From: Balaenoptera acutorostrata
Taxonomy: Eukaryota > Chordata > Mammalia > Artiodactyla > Balaenopteridae
Length of the DNA stretch: 64,000 nucleotides
Direction: 5' to 3'
NCBI RefSeq assembly: GCF_949987535.1
Contig: NC_080081.1
Span: 54,074,153 to 54,138,152 of the forward strand
Position numbers and translations under genes: made by a program. Numbering within the stretch: position 1 is the first letter of the stretch; every line of letters begins with the position of its first letter. Of the stretch, positions 1 to 11,237 are shown piece after piece. The notes beneath the pieces are model-generated. The model made no database searches. It saw only the letters and a program-made list of their open reading frames with translations, and was not told where the DNA came from.

Positions 1-2211
1 ACTTCAGCCCTTCAGCAAAGCCTTGCCTTCACCAGACCAACAGAAGCCAAGAACATGGCTTGGCGTCGTTGCTTTATGCTTTAATAAAGGTGGTGAGTGT
101 CACATATAGCTTCTGCTTGTTTATACATTTATATCAGCCTCAGCTGCTTCAGGAATGAGCCGAGAGGGGACTTAGTGGCTTCGGAGTGCAGAGCCAGAAA
201 CGGTAAAACACTTCTGCCACCTAGCGGTGCAGCCAAAGCTGCACTCATCGGAAAATGTAAATGCGTCTATAGGGCCAGGGAAAATCAACTTGTTAGACTT
301 CAGCTTCAGTTTCAAAGGAGACAAAGCATATACCCCACGTCCTCAAGCGCAGTAATTAAAAGTGACCTAAAAGTAATGTTTTAATGATGCCAGATCTTTC
401 AGCAATAAACGACTAAACAAAATACCCTATGCTGGTAACAAATTACAGTGTTCCCAACTGTTGATTTATAAAACCAAGTGACCCAAGCAAATGAAATCAT
501 TGTACTGAATTTCTTCTCCAGAGTCTCAGTGGTTTTTTTTGTTTTATTTTGTTTTGTTTTTTGCCATCTTTTGTTTAGCTATATACTGTTCCAAAGTGCA
601 GGGAAGGATTGGAGTGTTGTTATTAGTGGCAAGGAGATTATTAACTTGGAGAAAAAAATAGCTCATGTCTTAGTACAGAGTATGTACAGCCACAGAAGAT
701 GCCACTCATCCTAAAACAATGGAAAAGAGGGAACATTCAGGATGTATGTAACTCATGATTGAATACAGTCATTATTGAATTCTATCTTCACATGGCTTTA
801 AACAACACAATATATAAATACTGCAAAATAAACCAATTATTAAATCATTTCCAAATTGCTGCTGAGTGGTTCTCTGCCACTGTTTTAACAGAAGTCAATG
901 TCATGTGTAATGGAATCGTTCTGTAAGTACCGAGGGGTTGATTCCTTTTCAAAAGACAACAGGGTTTGAGAAAGAATGAGTATTCTAAAAGGATTTTAGG
1001 AGAACAGTCCAAACAGCAGATGGTATGGCTCCTTATGGATACTCAGCATTCAACAGTGAGAGAGATTTAGATAATGTTAAAGGTGTAGAAACTGCAAAAT
1101 CAAGTATCTTTCTCCCCTCTAAAAATGTAAAATAAGAAAACAAAACCTATGCATAATTTATGGATGCCCCAGGTTAGTCTTAAATTATGCAATCCACACA
1201 TCCATGAAAAGTTGCTTACTATATTCCTTAGTTACTTCATGACACTGATGGCATTCCCCTCCCCCCAATGCACACACACTTTATTTCTGAGACAAGTCTG
1301 TTAGAAAGGGATGTCTGTATCTACCAAGTGAGTAGCACTCATTTCTAAAGCAAATATATCGGTGAGCAGGGAAGCACAAAGGCATTTGCTAACTAAATGC
1401 TTCTTTTATCAACTCAGTGGTCTTCCCTGCATAGAAAGCTTCTCAAATGTGCATTATGGGATTTAAAGCACTCTCAATAACGTTCATTACTTTCGTGGTC
1501 CTTCCCATCTTCATGTGAAATTAACTGTATCTCCTATATGTACATCTACTTAAGGTAGTAATTTAATGGCAATAACATCTATATCTAAGAGGGTTATTTT
1601 TCCCTTGGGTCTGTTTCACACTCAGAGATCTCTTCATGGTGTTTAGAATAAAAGCCGGAAACACTGCTTTCCTTCTGTTTTAGAGAAATGAGGAAGAAAA
1701 AGACAAAGGAGAACAATGAAATTAATTTTAAAGCAATAATCCTAGAAAATAATAATGCCACAAACATGAGTGTTCAGTGGGTAAGGAAGATGAATAAAGC
1801 ATAGGTATATTTAATTTGCATTAAATAATCTCCAAAATTTTTAGTTTTTCATCTTATACTCTCTTTTCATCTCCTCTTCTCTGCAACACCCCCCCAATAT
1901 GCATACAAAATCTTGCTCTATCTTTTTATTTAGGAAAATCATGTTTACTTCTCCTATTTTCATATACATTCAAGATAGGTATTCTTAAGCCACACTAGAT
2001 AAGTGCTGTGTCATAATGTTAATTTCCCCTCCTTTTATGGGCAGATCTTTGATTTTGTTCCCTTTTTCTACTCTTCTCACACTTGACTCAGAGAGACTGA
2101 GCCTTTACCCAGCACTAAACCCCAATTGTCAAAACCAATCATCATCACCTCATTATATTAGTTGGTGAGCATGTGACCTAGGTCTTCCCAATATCATGGG
2201 GGGTGTGGCTG
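1..2211. other. Unique AT-rich DNA, no gene recognised
   Basis: I recognise no exon, RNA gene or repeat family. Positions 1-360 hold ten CpG dinucleotides, denser than the rest of the window, and a polyadenylation-like AATAAA lies at 83-88. Short open frames in the first 720 bases (95 and 78 codons) have no recognisable motif and look like chance. There are short T-rich and C-rich runs near 530-560, 1259-1265 and 1888-1895. Confidence 0.5.
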
Positions 2212-2240
2212 AGGAATTCAGAGGATGACTCTGAATTCCT
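2212..2240. repeat. Perfect 12-bp inverted repeat (hairpin)
   Basis: Arms AGGAATTCAGAG (2212-2223) and CTCTGAATTCCT (2229-2240) are exact reverse complements around the 5-base loop GATGA. Each arm contains a GAATTC site. No T-run follows, so it does not look like a terminator, and no function is implied. Confidence 0.9.
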
Positions 2241-2589
2241 ACAACAACAATTCCAGAAATAGTCTTCCTTTGTACCTCTGGACATGGCTCTTTTTAACTG
2301 TTTCTCATGAAATGGTCGTATCCATCTTACATCTCTGAAGGAAAGCAGCCGTTAGGATGACTGTAGAGGATGAATGGAATTTGAGTCTGTGATGACTTTG
2401 GCCCCTGGGTCCACTAATACCAAAGCCCCTGACCTGTAAATAAAAGTTAGTGTACTTTGGCCAAATGGACCCTCATTTATTCCTTTGCCCAATGGCCAGC
2501 AACTGTAAAGACTACAGATGGCTCCAGAATATGTTCTCTTTCAATACTTTCAATTCTAAAACCTTGATCTTGTCTGCATTACTACTGAA

Positions 2590-2910
2590 AATTACCCTGA
2601 ATATTCTAATTATCCATTCTTTCCTCCTTCACATACAGTTTCCTATTGAATCCTATAGATTTCACTTTGTAAATATCTCTTGAATCGACCTTTTCTAATC
2701 GATTCCACATTTGCTATTTTAGTTCACTCCCTCATAACTTTTCTTTTGGAGTCTTGGTAGAGCCTCATAACTCCTCTATTCAAATAAATCCTTTGTTCTG
2801 TCTAGTATGATCTTATAAATTTCAAATGCAGCAGGTAGTTCTCTATGTTTCAATGCATGTCAAAATGTCCCTCTGTATTCAGGTTCAAAGCAAAACCCTT
2901 TTCTGTGATC
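2590..2910 (+). mobile_element. L2 LINE fragment, part 1 of a split copy
   Basis: The wording resembles the L2 3' region (a series of short C/T-rich phrases such as CACTCCCTCATAAC). It stops at an L1 insertion and appears to resume after it at about 3260. The family call is from memory of the L2 consensus. The 5' limit is uncertain and could lie near 2450. Confidence 0.45.
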
Positions 2911-3259
2911 AATAAGCACTTTTTTGTTTGTTTGTTTTTCCTGCTTGCCCTATGCTAGATTTTTTTTTTTTTTAATTTCATTGAAGTATAGTTGATTTAC
3001 AATGTTATGTTAGTTTCAGGTGTACAGCAAAGTCAATCTGTTATACATATACATATATCCATTCTTTTTCAGATTCTTTTCCCATGTAGGTTATTACAGA
3101 ATATTGAGTAGAGTTCTCTGTGCAATACAGTAGGTCCTTATTAGTTATCTACTTAACAGAAATAGACTCACAGATCTCGAAATCAAACTTATGGATACCC
3201 AAGGGGAAACGTGGGGGGAAAGGATAAATTAGGAGATTGGGATTAACAAATAAGCACTT
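2911..3259 (-). mobile_element. 5'-inverted (twin-primed) L1 fragment with 11-bp TSD
   Basis: The target duplication AATAAGCACTT flanks the insertion at 2911-2921 and 3249-3259. From 2960 the sequence is antisense L1 3' end (T-run, then GAAGTATAGTTGATTTACAA). At about 3162 the orientation flips and 3162-3248 reads as sense L1 3' UTR (AACAGAAATAGACTCACAG). This is the hallmark of twin priming during reverse transcription. About 20 unique bases (2940-2959) lie between two T-rich tails and could be a short 3' transduction. Confidence 0.85.
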
Positions 3260-3570
3260 CTTCTTGATCATCGTTGGAAATTGAGCTTTCCTACCCTTCT
3301 CCTCTTTATCCTCTACCTCCCAGCTGTACTGAAATAATTATGCATCTAAAATCTTGCTATTTCTTGCCCCTGGGCCTTTGCACTGGCTCCCTCTGCCTGT
3401 GATACCTTCCTCCATCAATCAACCCCAACTCTAGTTTACTTCAGCTGGTTACTTTGTTGTCAAGTCTCTGAGAAGCCAGCTCTCCCATCCTAATCTGTTT
3501 TGTTTGTGTGTCCCTCTTCCGCTTCCCATCTCACACTGTCCTCACTTGTTACATGTGCTGAACACACTGT
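3260..3570 (+). mobile_element. L2 LINE fragment, part 2
   Basis: It contains the L2 landmark GGGCCTTTGCACTGGCTCCC followed by CTCTGCCTG near 3370-3400. It continues the L2 interrupted by the L1 just upstream and is itself cut by a CHR SINE at 3571-3905. Confidence 0.7.
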
Positions 3571-3594
3571 TATGTCATTTTTAAAAAAAAATAT

Positions 3595-3629
<35 letters not shown>

Positions 3630-3905
3630 TCGGCTGTGTTGGGTCTTCGTTTCTGTGGGAGGGCGTTCTCTAGTTGCGGCAAGCGGGGGCCACTCTTCAT
3701 TGCGGTACGCGGGCCTCTCACTATCGTGGCCTTTCTTGTTGCGGAGCACAGGCTCCAGACGCGCAGGCTCAGTAGTTGTGGCTCACGGGCCCAGTTGCTC
3801 CGTGGCATGTGGGATCTTCCCAGACCAGGGCTCAAACCCGTGTCCCCTGCATTGGCAGGCAGATTCTCAACCACTGTGCCACCAGGGAAGCCCTATGTCA
3901 TTTTT
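3571..3905 (-). mobile_element. CHR-type tRNA-derived SINE, minus strand, 12-bp TSD
   Basis: TSD TATGTCATTTTT lies at 3571-3582 and 3894-3905. In plus orientation the body runs from an A-run and (TTTA)n tail (3583-3630) to GTGCCACCAGGGAAGCCC, the reverse of the SINE 5' end. The Pol III B box (reverse GGGCTCAAACC) is at 3828-3838. The strong local CpG content and the 66-101 codon open frames on both strands come from this SINE and are not genes. Confidence 0.93.
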
Positions 3906-4030
3906 TTGTTGTTGTTTATGAATTTCTTTACTAGTAAATGAGCTCTTTCAGAACTCAGAGCATAACTTTGCCAAAACTTCATACCATGCCTGGTCTAGAA
4001 AAAACTCTCAATAAAAAATTTCTGATCAGT
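3906..4030 (+). mobile_element. L2 LINE 3' end, part 3
   Basis: The phrase beginning AAATGAGCTCTTTCAGAACT and ending in CATGCCTGGTCTAG and CTCAATAAAAAA matches the L2 3' end (a GCCTGGCAC and CTCAATAAAT motif in the consensus). It completes the L2 that starts near 2590. Confidence 0.6.
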
Positions 4031-4960
4031 GACAATATCTAACGGCTTCCCAAGTTACAAAGTAACGATTCTAAAAGGCACAGGGCTAGATAGTGATACA
4101 AATGCAAATCGAATTGAGAGGTCTTTTTATTTCAATATACTGTTTCAGATTTAGTTTACTCTGGACCCTAGCGGTTAAAACTTAGAACTGTCATGTAAGA
4201 CAAATAGCTTCTTCAAAGGGCTTTACCAGAGCCTTATAGTTAGAATTGCTTGAGGCAGAACTTTTAGTCTTCCTATCATCCTCTCTCTTATTTACAAAAC
4301 AGGGGCAATAGTATTGCTCATCTCTTTTTGCCAAGGAATGATTAATGTAAGGGTCAGTGAAACCAATACCCATAGAAATGATTAAAGGCAAGGCTAGGAC
4401 TCAAAAAGAATATCCTTGTACTCTTTTTTGGTTCATTATATCCTTCTGTGTATTTACTGAATAGGAGAAATTCAACCACAGTACAACACGGAGTACATTT
4501 TTCCGGTCGTATCTGAGAAAAGAATATGAGACAAACAAAAGAACCACAGTGCATCATCTGTACATACCTTTCTGCATTACAAGGTGGAGTTCAACGTCTT
4601 TCTATTTCACTATGTGTTTATGTATCAGGCAGCAAGCCCTTGACCCTGTAACATGTTATATTTCAATGCATTTAATCAATTCTATGTTTAAACCCTGAAA
4701 TGCTGTGCATTTTGATTCTACTCAGTATGTGGCAGTATAAATACAATGGTTCTATGGGGAAAAATTCATAATAGTTGTAATGAAGTGAAATCTGAGTTGT
4801 GTTTCTGAATATTTTAAGAATGGTCAGAGTTATGTTACTACGTAGATAAAAAGTATCCTCCAGACAGACTCATTTGTCATCTTCCTTAGTAATCTCCTCA
4901 AATGTTAGTATCAAGGAGCCTCTCAACTATTCTATTTAAAAGGGCACCCCACCCAACCCC
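4031..4960. other. Unique DNA, nothing recognised
   Basis: AT-rich single-copy sequence. Short minus-strand frames at 4191-4391 and 4354-4557 overlap each other and show no motif. Confidence 0.5.
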
Positions 4961-4972
4961 TGTGCCCTCCAA

Positions 4973-5022
4973 CACACACACATTCTCTCTCTCTCTCTCT
5001 CCCTCCTTCCCTCTCTCCATAT
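4973..5022. repeat. Simple repeat: (AC)n then (CT)n
   Basis: A short ACACACACAC run is followed by nine or so CT dinucleotides and degenerate CCT-rich sequence. Confidence 0.9.
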
Positions 5023-5109
5023 TTTCTTTCCTGGTATGCTTTCCTGCTGCTTTTTCATCCCTGTATCACAACACTAGATGACACACCATTTATTTTACTT
5101 TGACATATC

Positions 5110-5255
5110 CTTTACTTGTTTTTTGACTTCATGCCTGTCTCTTTCCACCAGAAGGTAAGTCTCATGAGGGCAGAGGCAGGTTTCTTCATGCCCCATTACC
5201 AGTGCCCAGAACAGCGTCTAGCAAGTAGGAGGTACTCAATAAATAAGCACTGGGA
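5110..5255 (+). mobile_element. L2 LINE 3' end fragment
   Basis: TCATGAGGGCAGAGGCAGG followed by CAGTGCCCAGAACAGCG and GGTACTCAATAAATAAGC is the standard 3' end of L2 in plus orientation. The 82-codon frame over it is incidental. Confidence 0.8.
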
Positions 5256-5305
5256 TAATGAGTATCTTATGCTGAAGAAAACATTTCACTTTGGAGATTC
5301 TCTCA

Positions 5306-5888
5306 TAAAAAGACCTTTTACCCACAAAAATATTTTTATTTTTAAAAATTTTATTGGAGTATAATTGATTTACAATATTATATCAGTTTCAGGGGTACAT
5401 CATAGTGGTTCAGTATTTTTATAGATTATACCCCATTTAACGTTTTTACAAAATAATGACTATGTTTATGCTGTGCAGTACAATATATCCATGTAGCTTA
5501 TTTATTTTATACATAGTAGTTTGTACCTCTTAATCCCCTACCCCATCTTTCCCCTCCCCCTTCCCTCTCCCCACTGATAACCACTAGTTTGTTCTCTATA
5601 TCAGTGTCTGCTTCTGTTTTGTTATATACAGTTGTTTGTTTCATTTTTGAGATTCCACATATAAGCGACAACATAGAGTATTTTTCTTTCTCTGTCTAAT
5701 TTATTAACCACAATGAGATATCACCTCACACCTGTCAGAATGGCTATCATCAAAAAGAACACAAATAACAAATGTTGGCCAGGCTGTGGAGAAATGGGAA
5801 CCCTCCTACATTGTTGATGGGAATATAAATTGGTACAGCCACTGTGGAAAACAGTATGGAGGTTTCTCAGAAAAGGACCTTTTTATCC
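5306..5888 (-). mobile_element. 5'-inverted (twin-primed) L1 fragment with degenerate TSD
   Basis: 5335-5700 is antisense L1 3' end (TTTTATTGGAGTATAATTG to TTCTTTCTCTGTCT). From about 5702 the strand flips, and AATGAGATATCACCTCACAC to about 5870 is sense ORF2 C-terminal coding sequence. Near-identical flanks AAAAAGACCTTTTACC (5306-5321) and AAAAGGACCTTTTTATCC (5871-5888) look like a diverged TSD. Non-adjacent parts of L1 joined head to head support twin priming, not two insertions. Confidence 0.82.
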
Positions 5889-7430
5889 TGTGACCTGTGA
5901 CCTGCTTTGTTCTCTTGACACTTTTTTTTTTTTTTAACATATCATGATATCCTAGTATCAATGGTATTATTCAGAAATCTTCTCAAGTGTGCCCTTTGGA
6001 ATCTACAATTTCCAATGCATGATCTCATGGGTGGGGATACACAGTTGATAAAAGCTAAAAGAAAATTAATGATTCCACATTTTATCTCACTGCTTTAAAA
6101 AAATTATTTATCCTCTGAGATACAAAGCATGATGATAGAAGTTAAAAGAATAGAATGTTCTCGTAGCTTACAAAGTGATCTCCCAGCCCGATGCAAATGC
6201 TATATGTAACCGGCAGCCCGTGTGCCACTATAGGAAGGTAATAAAGGAAAGTCTGTTTCTAAGACAACAGCATTTTCTTTTATGTCTTATGCTGTAATAA
6301 TAGTTCCTATGACTTTGAGGATCATCTTGAATTTTGCCAGGAATAAAACAGTGTAAATTAACCAACAGTTAAATACCCCTTCAAAGGATCAAAATAAACA
6401 GAGAGATAATTTCATTTTATTGATTGAAAACAAGTATTACAGTAACTTTATAGCAATTTATACTGAGCTATCATGACAAAGAGGTAGAATTCAAATATTT
6501 AAAAATACACTACATTTCAATTAAAGTGGCTATTGATGGAGAAACACACCTACTAATTCTGAAGGATTACTTTCCTGACAATATCAGAAAATTACAGACT
6601 ATTATACATGAATTTCAGACCTTATTTTACTATCCTTCTCAGTACCTTATGCACTTACTCATCCTGACCATGCCCCCATTTTCTCTATAAAATGGAAAGA
6701 ATAACACTGATACATTTAAATGAAATTTAAAAACATTATAGATTGAAAACAGCTATGAGTCTTCTGTGTAAAAATTATTTTAGGAAAACATACATTAACA
6801 CCATGAATAATTCAGCCCTGATTCCTAAAATACTCCACATAGACTTTATTCTACATAAATGATAAGACCTTCATTGTATTAACAATTATATTTCAGTCTT
6901 AAGAATGTTATTACCAAAACATGTGTTCCTAACAATTGTTTCAAGCATTTTTATCTTATGATGTATCCAAAAAGAGGAGAGAATATTAGTAATACATATT
7001 TAGGTTGAAAGATTTTTTTAATGAAAAAATTACCTTTTCATATTTTAAAATTAAGTTTTATACAGCATGTTCATGTAATAAATTAAAACAGATTCCTTAC
7101 TCCTCCCCCCACCAATTTTTCCACTAAAAAACATGTTCAAGATTATAAGACAATTAGGTAAGTTTTTTCTGGGTTTTTTTTGTTTGATTGTTTGTTCTTT
7201 TTTTTGAGGTTACTTGTAAGTTCAAGTCAAGAAAAGGTACAAATGAGGGAAGAAAAGAGTTGTGATAAATTTAAAGAATAACTAATAAGTACCTGCCATG
7301 AATAAGGGGAAAAATACAGAGATAAGACAATGATAAAACATTGTCTTATGATCATGATATATGCAAAAAGATAGACACAAACTATGTCCTAAATGCCTCA
7401 AAAATGTGAATGAAAAATCCTTTTATTTTT
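5889..7430. other. Unique AT-rich DNA
   Basis: No recognisable gene or repeat. Homopolymer T runs lie at 5922-5935 and 7194-7205, and a short C run at about 7104. A short T-rich stretch at 7430 begins the next L1 tail. Confidence 0.5.
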
Positions 7431-7690
7431 CTTTTAGCTTTTTTTTTAAAGTTGAAGTATAGTTGATTTATAATATTGTGTTCGTTTCTGGTGTACAGTG
7501 AAGTGATTCAGTTAAATCAGATTATTTTCCATTATCATTTATCACAGGATATTGAATATAGTTCCCTGTGCTATACAGTAAGACCTTGTTGTTTATTTTA
7601 TGTACAATAGTGTGTATCTGCTAATGCTCAACTCCTAATTTATTCTTCCCCCACCCCCTTCCCCTTTGGTAACCATAAGTTTGTTATGCA
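7431..7690 (-). mobile_element. 5'-truncated L1 3' end, antisense
   Basis: A T-rich tail is followed by GTTGAAGTATAGTTGATTTA and later GTTCCCTGTGCTATACAGTA and TTTGGTAACCATAAGTTTG, the older cetartiodactyl L1 3' UTR read on the minus strand. I could not find a clear TSD. Confidence 0.85.
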
Positions 7691-8999
7691 AGCTCTCATT
7701 CCAGTCTGAATTACAACCCAGGTGAAAGGATATTAATATAAATGTTAAAGAAAAAAATATTGGATCAGAACATTGTATTATTTTTAATTAATTCTGTATA
7801 CTAATAAGCCAAATGTTCACTTTATTTCTGGAAGGTTTTCCAAAATTTGTTCCTCCGTTCTCCTTTGTTTCCTTCCAGGGCCTCACAGTAAACCTGAAAT
7901 TGTAGTTTACAAACAGGTAGGCATCTCATACCACCTTTTGTTCATGTTCCTTCAGCCAGTTTTCAACACACGTGATTGCTCATTATTTGGGGAATAAGAT
8001 TTCATTGAACACTATATCAAATGCCTCACTAAAATCAATACTCATGACACCTGTTATGTGGCCTTTATTCATTTAGGCTGTGGTTCTATCAAGACCTAGA
8101 AACAAATAGGTGCTCTATATAGGATACCTATGAGTCGTGCTTGTCTGTCTTTTGAGAGTTTACACATATGTTTTTATTAAAAATTTGTTATTTTACTTTA
8201 CTAAGGAGAGTTTTAAACATATTTGAGTAAAATATTCAAACTGGATCTGCTTGCCTACTTTCAAAATCACAGGTGAATGACACATTTTATCTATAATGTT
8301 TTATAGTTTTCAGGTTCTGTGACTTCTGAAAAGTCAATCATTCTTTATTTGATAATGTGTTCATTCACTTAAACAAGTTCTATCCATTATGTTGTCAGTT
8401 TTCCATGATTAAAATATATTTTCTAATTGAATTACTTTGGTTCTGTATACCCAATCATCTAGTTATTAGAAAAAAATTTATAGTTAAATGTGAAATGTTT
8501 TGGCTAAATTGAAAAACCTGCCTGCAAAAGACACAAATACATTCCACTTTCAATATTCTGAATAATTTATAACGTTGGCATCAATGAACTTACATAACAC
8601 CAAATATCAAGGCAGCCTCACTAAATGGATAGTCCTAAAACCAAACTCTTTGTGTTGAGCCATTGGCAACAAGGGATCGTGGAGTAAATGGGGGCTCTGG
8701 TTACTCTGGCCATGCTAACCCTGGCTCCCTTAGCTGAGAGGATCAGGAAGGGTAATTCAACGGTAAATACTGAAATGATAAACAACCACAGATTGCAGTT
8801 TGATTAATTTTGGGTCTAAAATTGTTGGTAATTTCTACATATCTCTAGTTTGCTTTTTAAAGCACAACCTCTGAGCTCATCAGATCTGCTTCCATCTCTT
8901 AATGTCAAGAGTGTCACGAGAATGAAATCAAGGAAAGGCAAATTACTCATTGATCCATAGATATTTAGACTTTTAGAATGTTTGAGCAGTGAGGATGCC
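7691..8999. other. Mostly unique DNA; possible CR1/L3 LINE trace at about 7940-8300
   Basis: The phrase ATATCAAATGCCTCACTAAA and its surroundings faintly resemble antisense CR1/L3 reverse-transcriptase sequence (the 'finish the thumb' region often kept in old copies). That match is weak and from memory. The remainder is AT-rich without features. Confidence 0.35.
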
Positions 9000-9150
9000 T
9001 ATAGAACATTTGCTTTAACCGCCTTATTTTACAGATGGGGAGAAGGGTTCCACTGACATTAGGCAACTTTCTCAGAGTATCACAGCCAGTTAGAAGCAGG
9101 ACGAGTACACAATTTGTACTGATTTCCAGTCTGAGATTCTATGCATAATA
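9000..9150 (-). mobile_element. MIR SINE, minus strand
   Basis: TTATTTTACAGATGGGGAGA followed by GGCAACTTTCTCAGAG and CACAGCCAGTTAGAAGCAG is the core of MIR on the reverse strand. Confidence 0.75.
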
Positions 9151-9419
9151 CCACGCTATTTCCTCATTTTTCAATAAGAGGAGAATAATTTTGTTGTAGA
9201 GTTTACAGGATTCAAAATTTCTATGAAAAAATTGCTATAATATCTAGAATTCCTTACAGAAATTCTAGAATTCCCAGGAGTACTGAGGTATGTAGACATG
9301 AAATACATTGATGACTTGTTTAAAATTCATTGCTATATTCTATATTTAAAATAAATAGTTTGCTCATTATATTCAATTTTAATAAAGAGAAAGACCTGGA
9401 ATAAATCAAGAGAAGCAAC
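9151..9419. other. Unique AT-rich DNA
   Basis: Nothing recognised. A small local duplication of AATTCTAGAATTC type (about 9246-9271) is present. Confidence 0.5.
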
Positions 9420-10340
9420 TATCTCTCCTTATAACATCTCATTCCGTCACATGTTTTCCACTCCCATCCACATGATGATTATTGAAAACTGAATCTCCAA
9501 ACCAAATCTCCCTTCTGTACCCCAGCCCTCACTATTTAATGATCAACACTACTTAATGACCGTGAGCACATCAAACTCGAAATGTCAAAAACAGAACTCG
9601 TCATGTTTCTCCCACGCCTACACTTCACAACAAAACTGAATGCGTAAAAATTATTCCAGGTTTCTCTTCCTTATTCTCTGTTATCAGATAATATGACCAG
9701 CATCCATCCACCTAGCAGCCCCAAACTCCACCCATTCAGCAACTCTTCCATCTGTTTCACTTCCCATATGGAATTATTCATCAGAGCTTGTCTGCTACAT
9801 ACCTCTTAAATACCTCCCACCTCATCAAAAGCTCTACCTGGACTCCCATCCTTTCTTCATCTTGTTGTCCCCAGATCAATCAAACCTTGGATTCTCACAT
9901 TGTTCTCCTGGAATAATAGAACAGCAGCTGAACTGCCACATTGTTGTTTTCTCTTCAGAACCTAAATTTAGAACCTGCATTCCTTCTCATAGTCCTACTG
10001 GCATATGAGAATTGTCTTGACCTAACCCTAGGTTACCGCTATAACCTCATTCTTTCTACTTATGCTTCACTACTTAATGTTCCTCTGTATTTAACTTTGC
10101 ATTTCTCAGAAAGTTATGTGTTTTCTTTCACATTCATGCCTTTATAGAGTGTATGCCCTCTGTGGAGAATAATTAACCTCTAGGACACACCAATTGACCC
10201 TAATTTTTTTTTTACTAAGCAAAGATGATCTTCCTTCAAAACCAACTAAGACATTGCCTCTTTCAGGAAGCCTTCTCTCACTGCCACAGATGTATTAGTT
10301 GCTGCTCATAACCATTACCATACAAAATTAAATACATCTC
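9420..10340 (+). mobile_element. L2 LINE, about 0.9 kb, plus strand
   Basis: Successive landmarks of the L2 3' part appear in order: a phrase like CATCAAACTCGAAATGTCAA and AAAACAGAACTCGTCATG, then CAGCATCCATCCACCTAGCA, then AGGAAGCCTTCTCTCACTGCC near 10270. The reading frame is destroyed. The 68-codon frame at 9941-10147 has no motif. Confidence 0.65.
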
Positions 10341-10529
10341 AGTTAGTAAGTAGCACACAGCATTGTGATTTTTCCATTTTGAAGTTTTAAAATTTCTTTT
10401 AAATTTTCTGGGGTCCTACAGTCTCCAGTTCAGCAAAACAAGGGAGCTAGATTGAATGAAGCCTTAAAATACCTTCTAAATGTAAATATGTTATATTTCT
10501 TATAGCATACTAAGTACTGATTTTAATGA

Positions 10530-10590
10530 AGAGGATTTCATAAGCACTTATTATGTATAAATTATTTAACATTCATTTTCTCATTTAATT
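10530..10590 (-). mobile_element. MIR SINE, left part of a split copy
   Basis: TAAGCACTTATTATGTATAA to TTTTCTCATTTAAT matches reverse MIR. The next expected MIR words (CACAACAA, TGTGAGGT) do not follow here but reappear at about 11186, after a 590-base insertion. Confidence 0.6.
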
Positions 10591-11180
10591 TGTTATTGGT
10601 GGGATACCTTATGTTACAGTAACAGAAACTTAATTTAAACTACTTTAAATAAAAATAGTAATTTTATTACCTCACAAAACAAAACACAAATCCCAAAACA
10701 AGAATTAGCTCCTGGTACAATTGAATCCAGGGCTCAAACAGTATCTTCAGCACTTGGTCTCTTCTTCGTTTTTGTCTCTTTATTCCTCAGAGTTAGTCTG
10801 TTTCTCATATAAGCCCTCTTAGAAGCAACGGTCCTGAAAAAGCTCAAGTTTTTAATTATCATTCATCTAATAACCCCAGAAGAAATATAGTTTTTCTTTC
10901 CCAATAATTACTGCAAAATCCCATGTTTGGATCTTACTGGACCTACTTGAGCTGTGTGAATAAATTGTTTTTGTGATCAGAGACATTCAAAAGCAAGACT
11001 AACTAGTCCTAAGTACCCAACCCTAAACTAAGAGTAATGGAGTCAGGCCCACCCTACCTCATCTTGAGTAGGTTTGTTGAGATCTGAGATCAGGCTAGGG
11101 TTTGTTGCCCAAAGATAATCTCTTATTAGAAGAAAAGACATTTAGACTGGCCAGGCAAATATAGCACATAACCTGCAACA
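10591..11180 (+). mobile_element. Unclassified old interspersed repeat inserted in MIR
   Basis: It reads like a common mammalian repeat beginning with an AACAGAAACTTAATTTAAAC phrase, then CCAGGGCTCAAACAGT, then TTTCCCAATAATTACTGCA and ATCTTACTGGACCTACTTGA. I recognise the pattern but cannot assign a family name safely. Position inside a MIR shows that it is an insertion. Confidence 0.4.
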
Positions 11181-11185
11181 AATTC

Positions 11186-11235
11186 CAACAATTTGTGAGG
11201 TTGGTGTTATTATCGCCTTATATTTTCTCACCACA
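11186..11235 (-). mobile_element. MIR SINE, right part of the split copy
   Basis: CAACAATTTGTGAGGTTGGT then GTTATTATCGCCTTATATTTTC continues the reverse MIR consensus where the piece ending at 10590 stopped. Confidence 0.55.
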
Positions 11236-11237
11236 CT

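Noticed and set aside
2212..2240. Rho-independent terminator or pre-miRNA
   Set aside because: No T-run follows, the genome is eukaryotic, and a 12-bp stem is too short for a pre-miRNA.
3623..3941. Overlapping 83-101 codon frames on both strands in GC-rich DNA
   Set aside because: The whole stretch is a CHR SINE with tail, boxes and TSD; the same frame type recurs in the SINE at 39092-39340.
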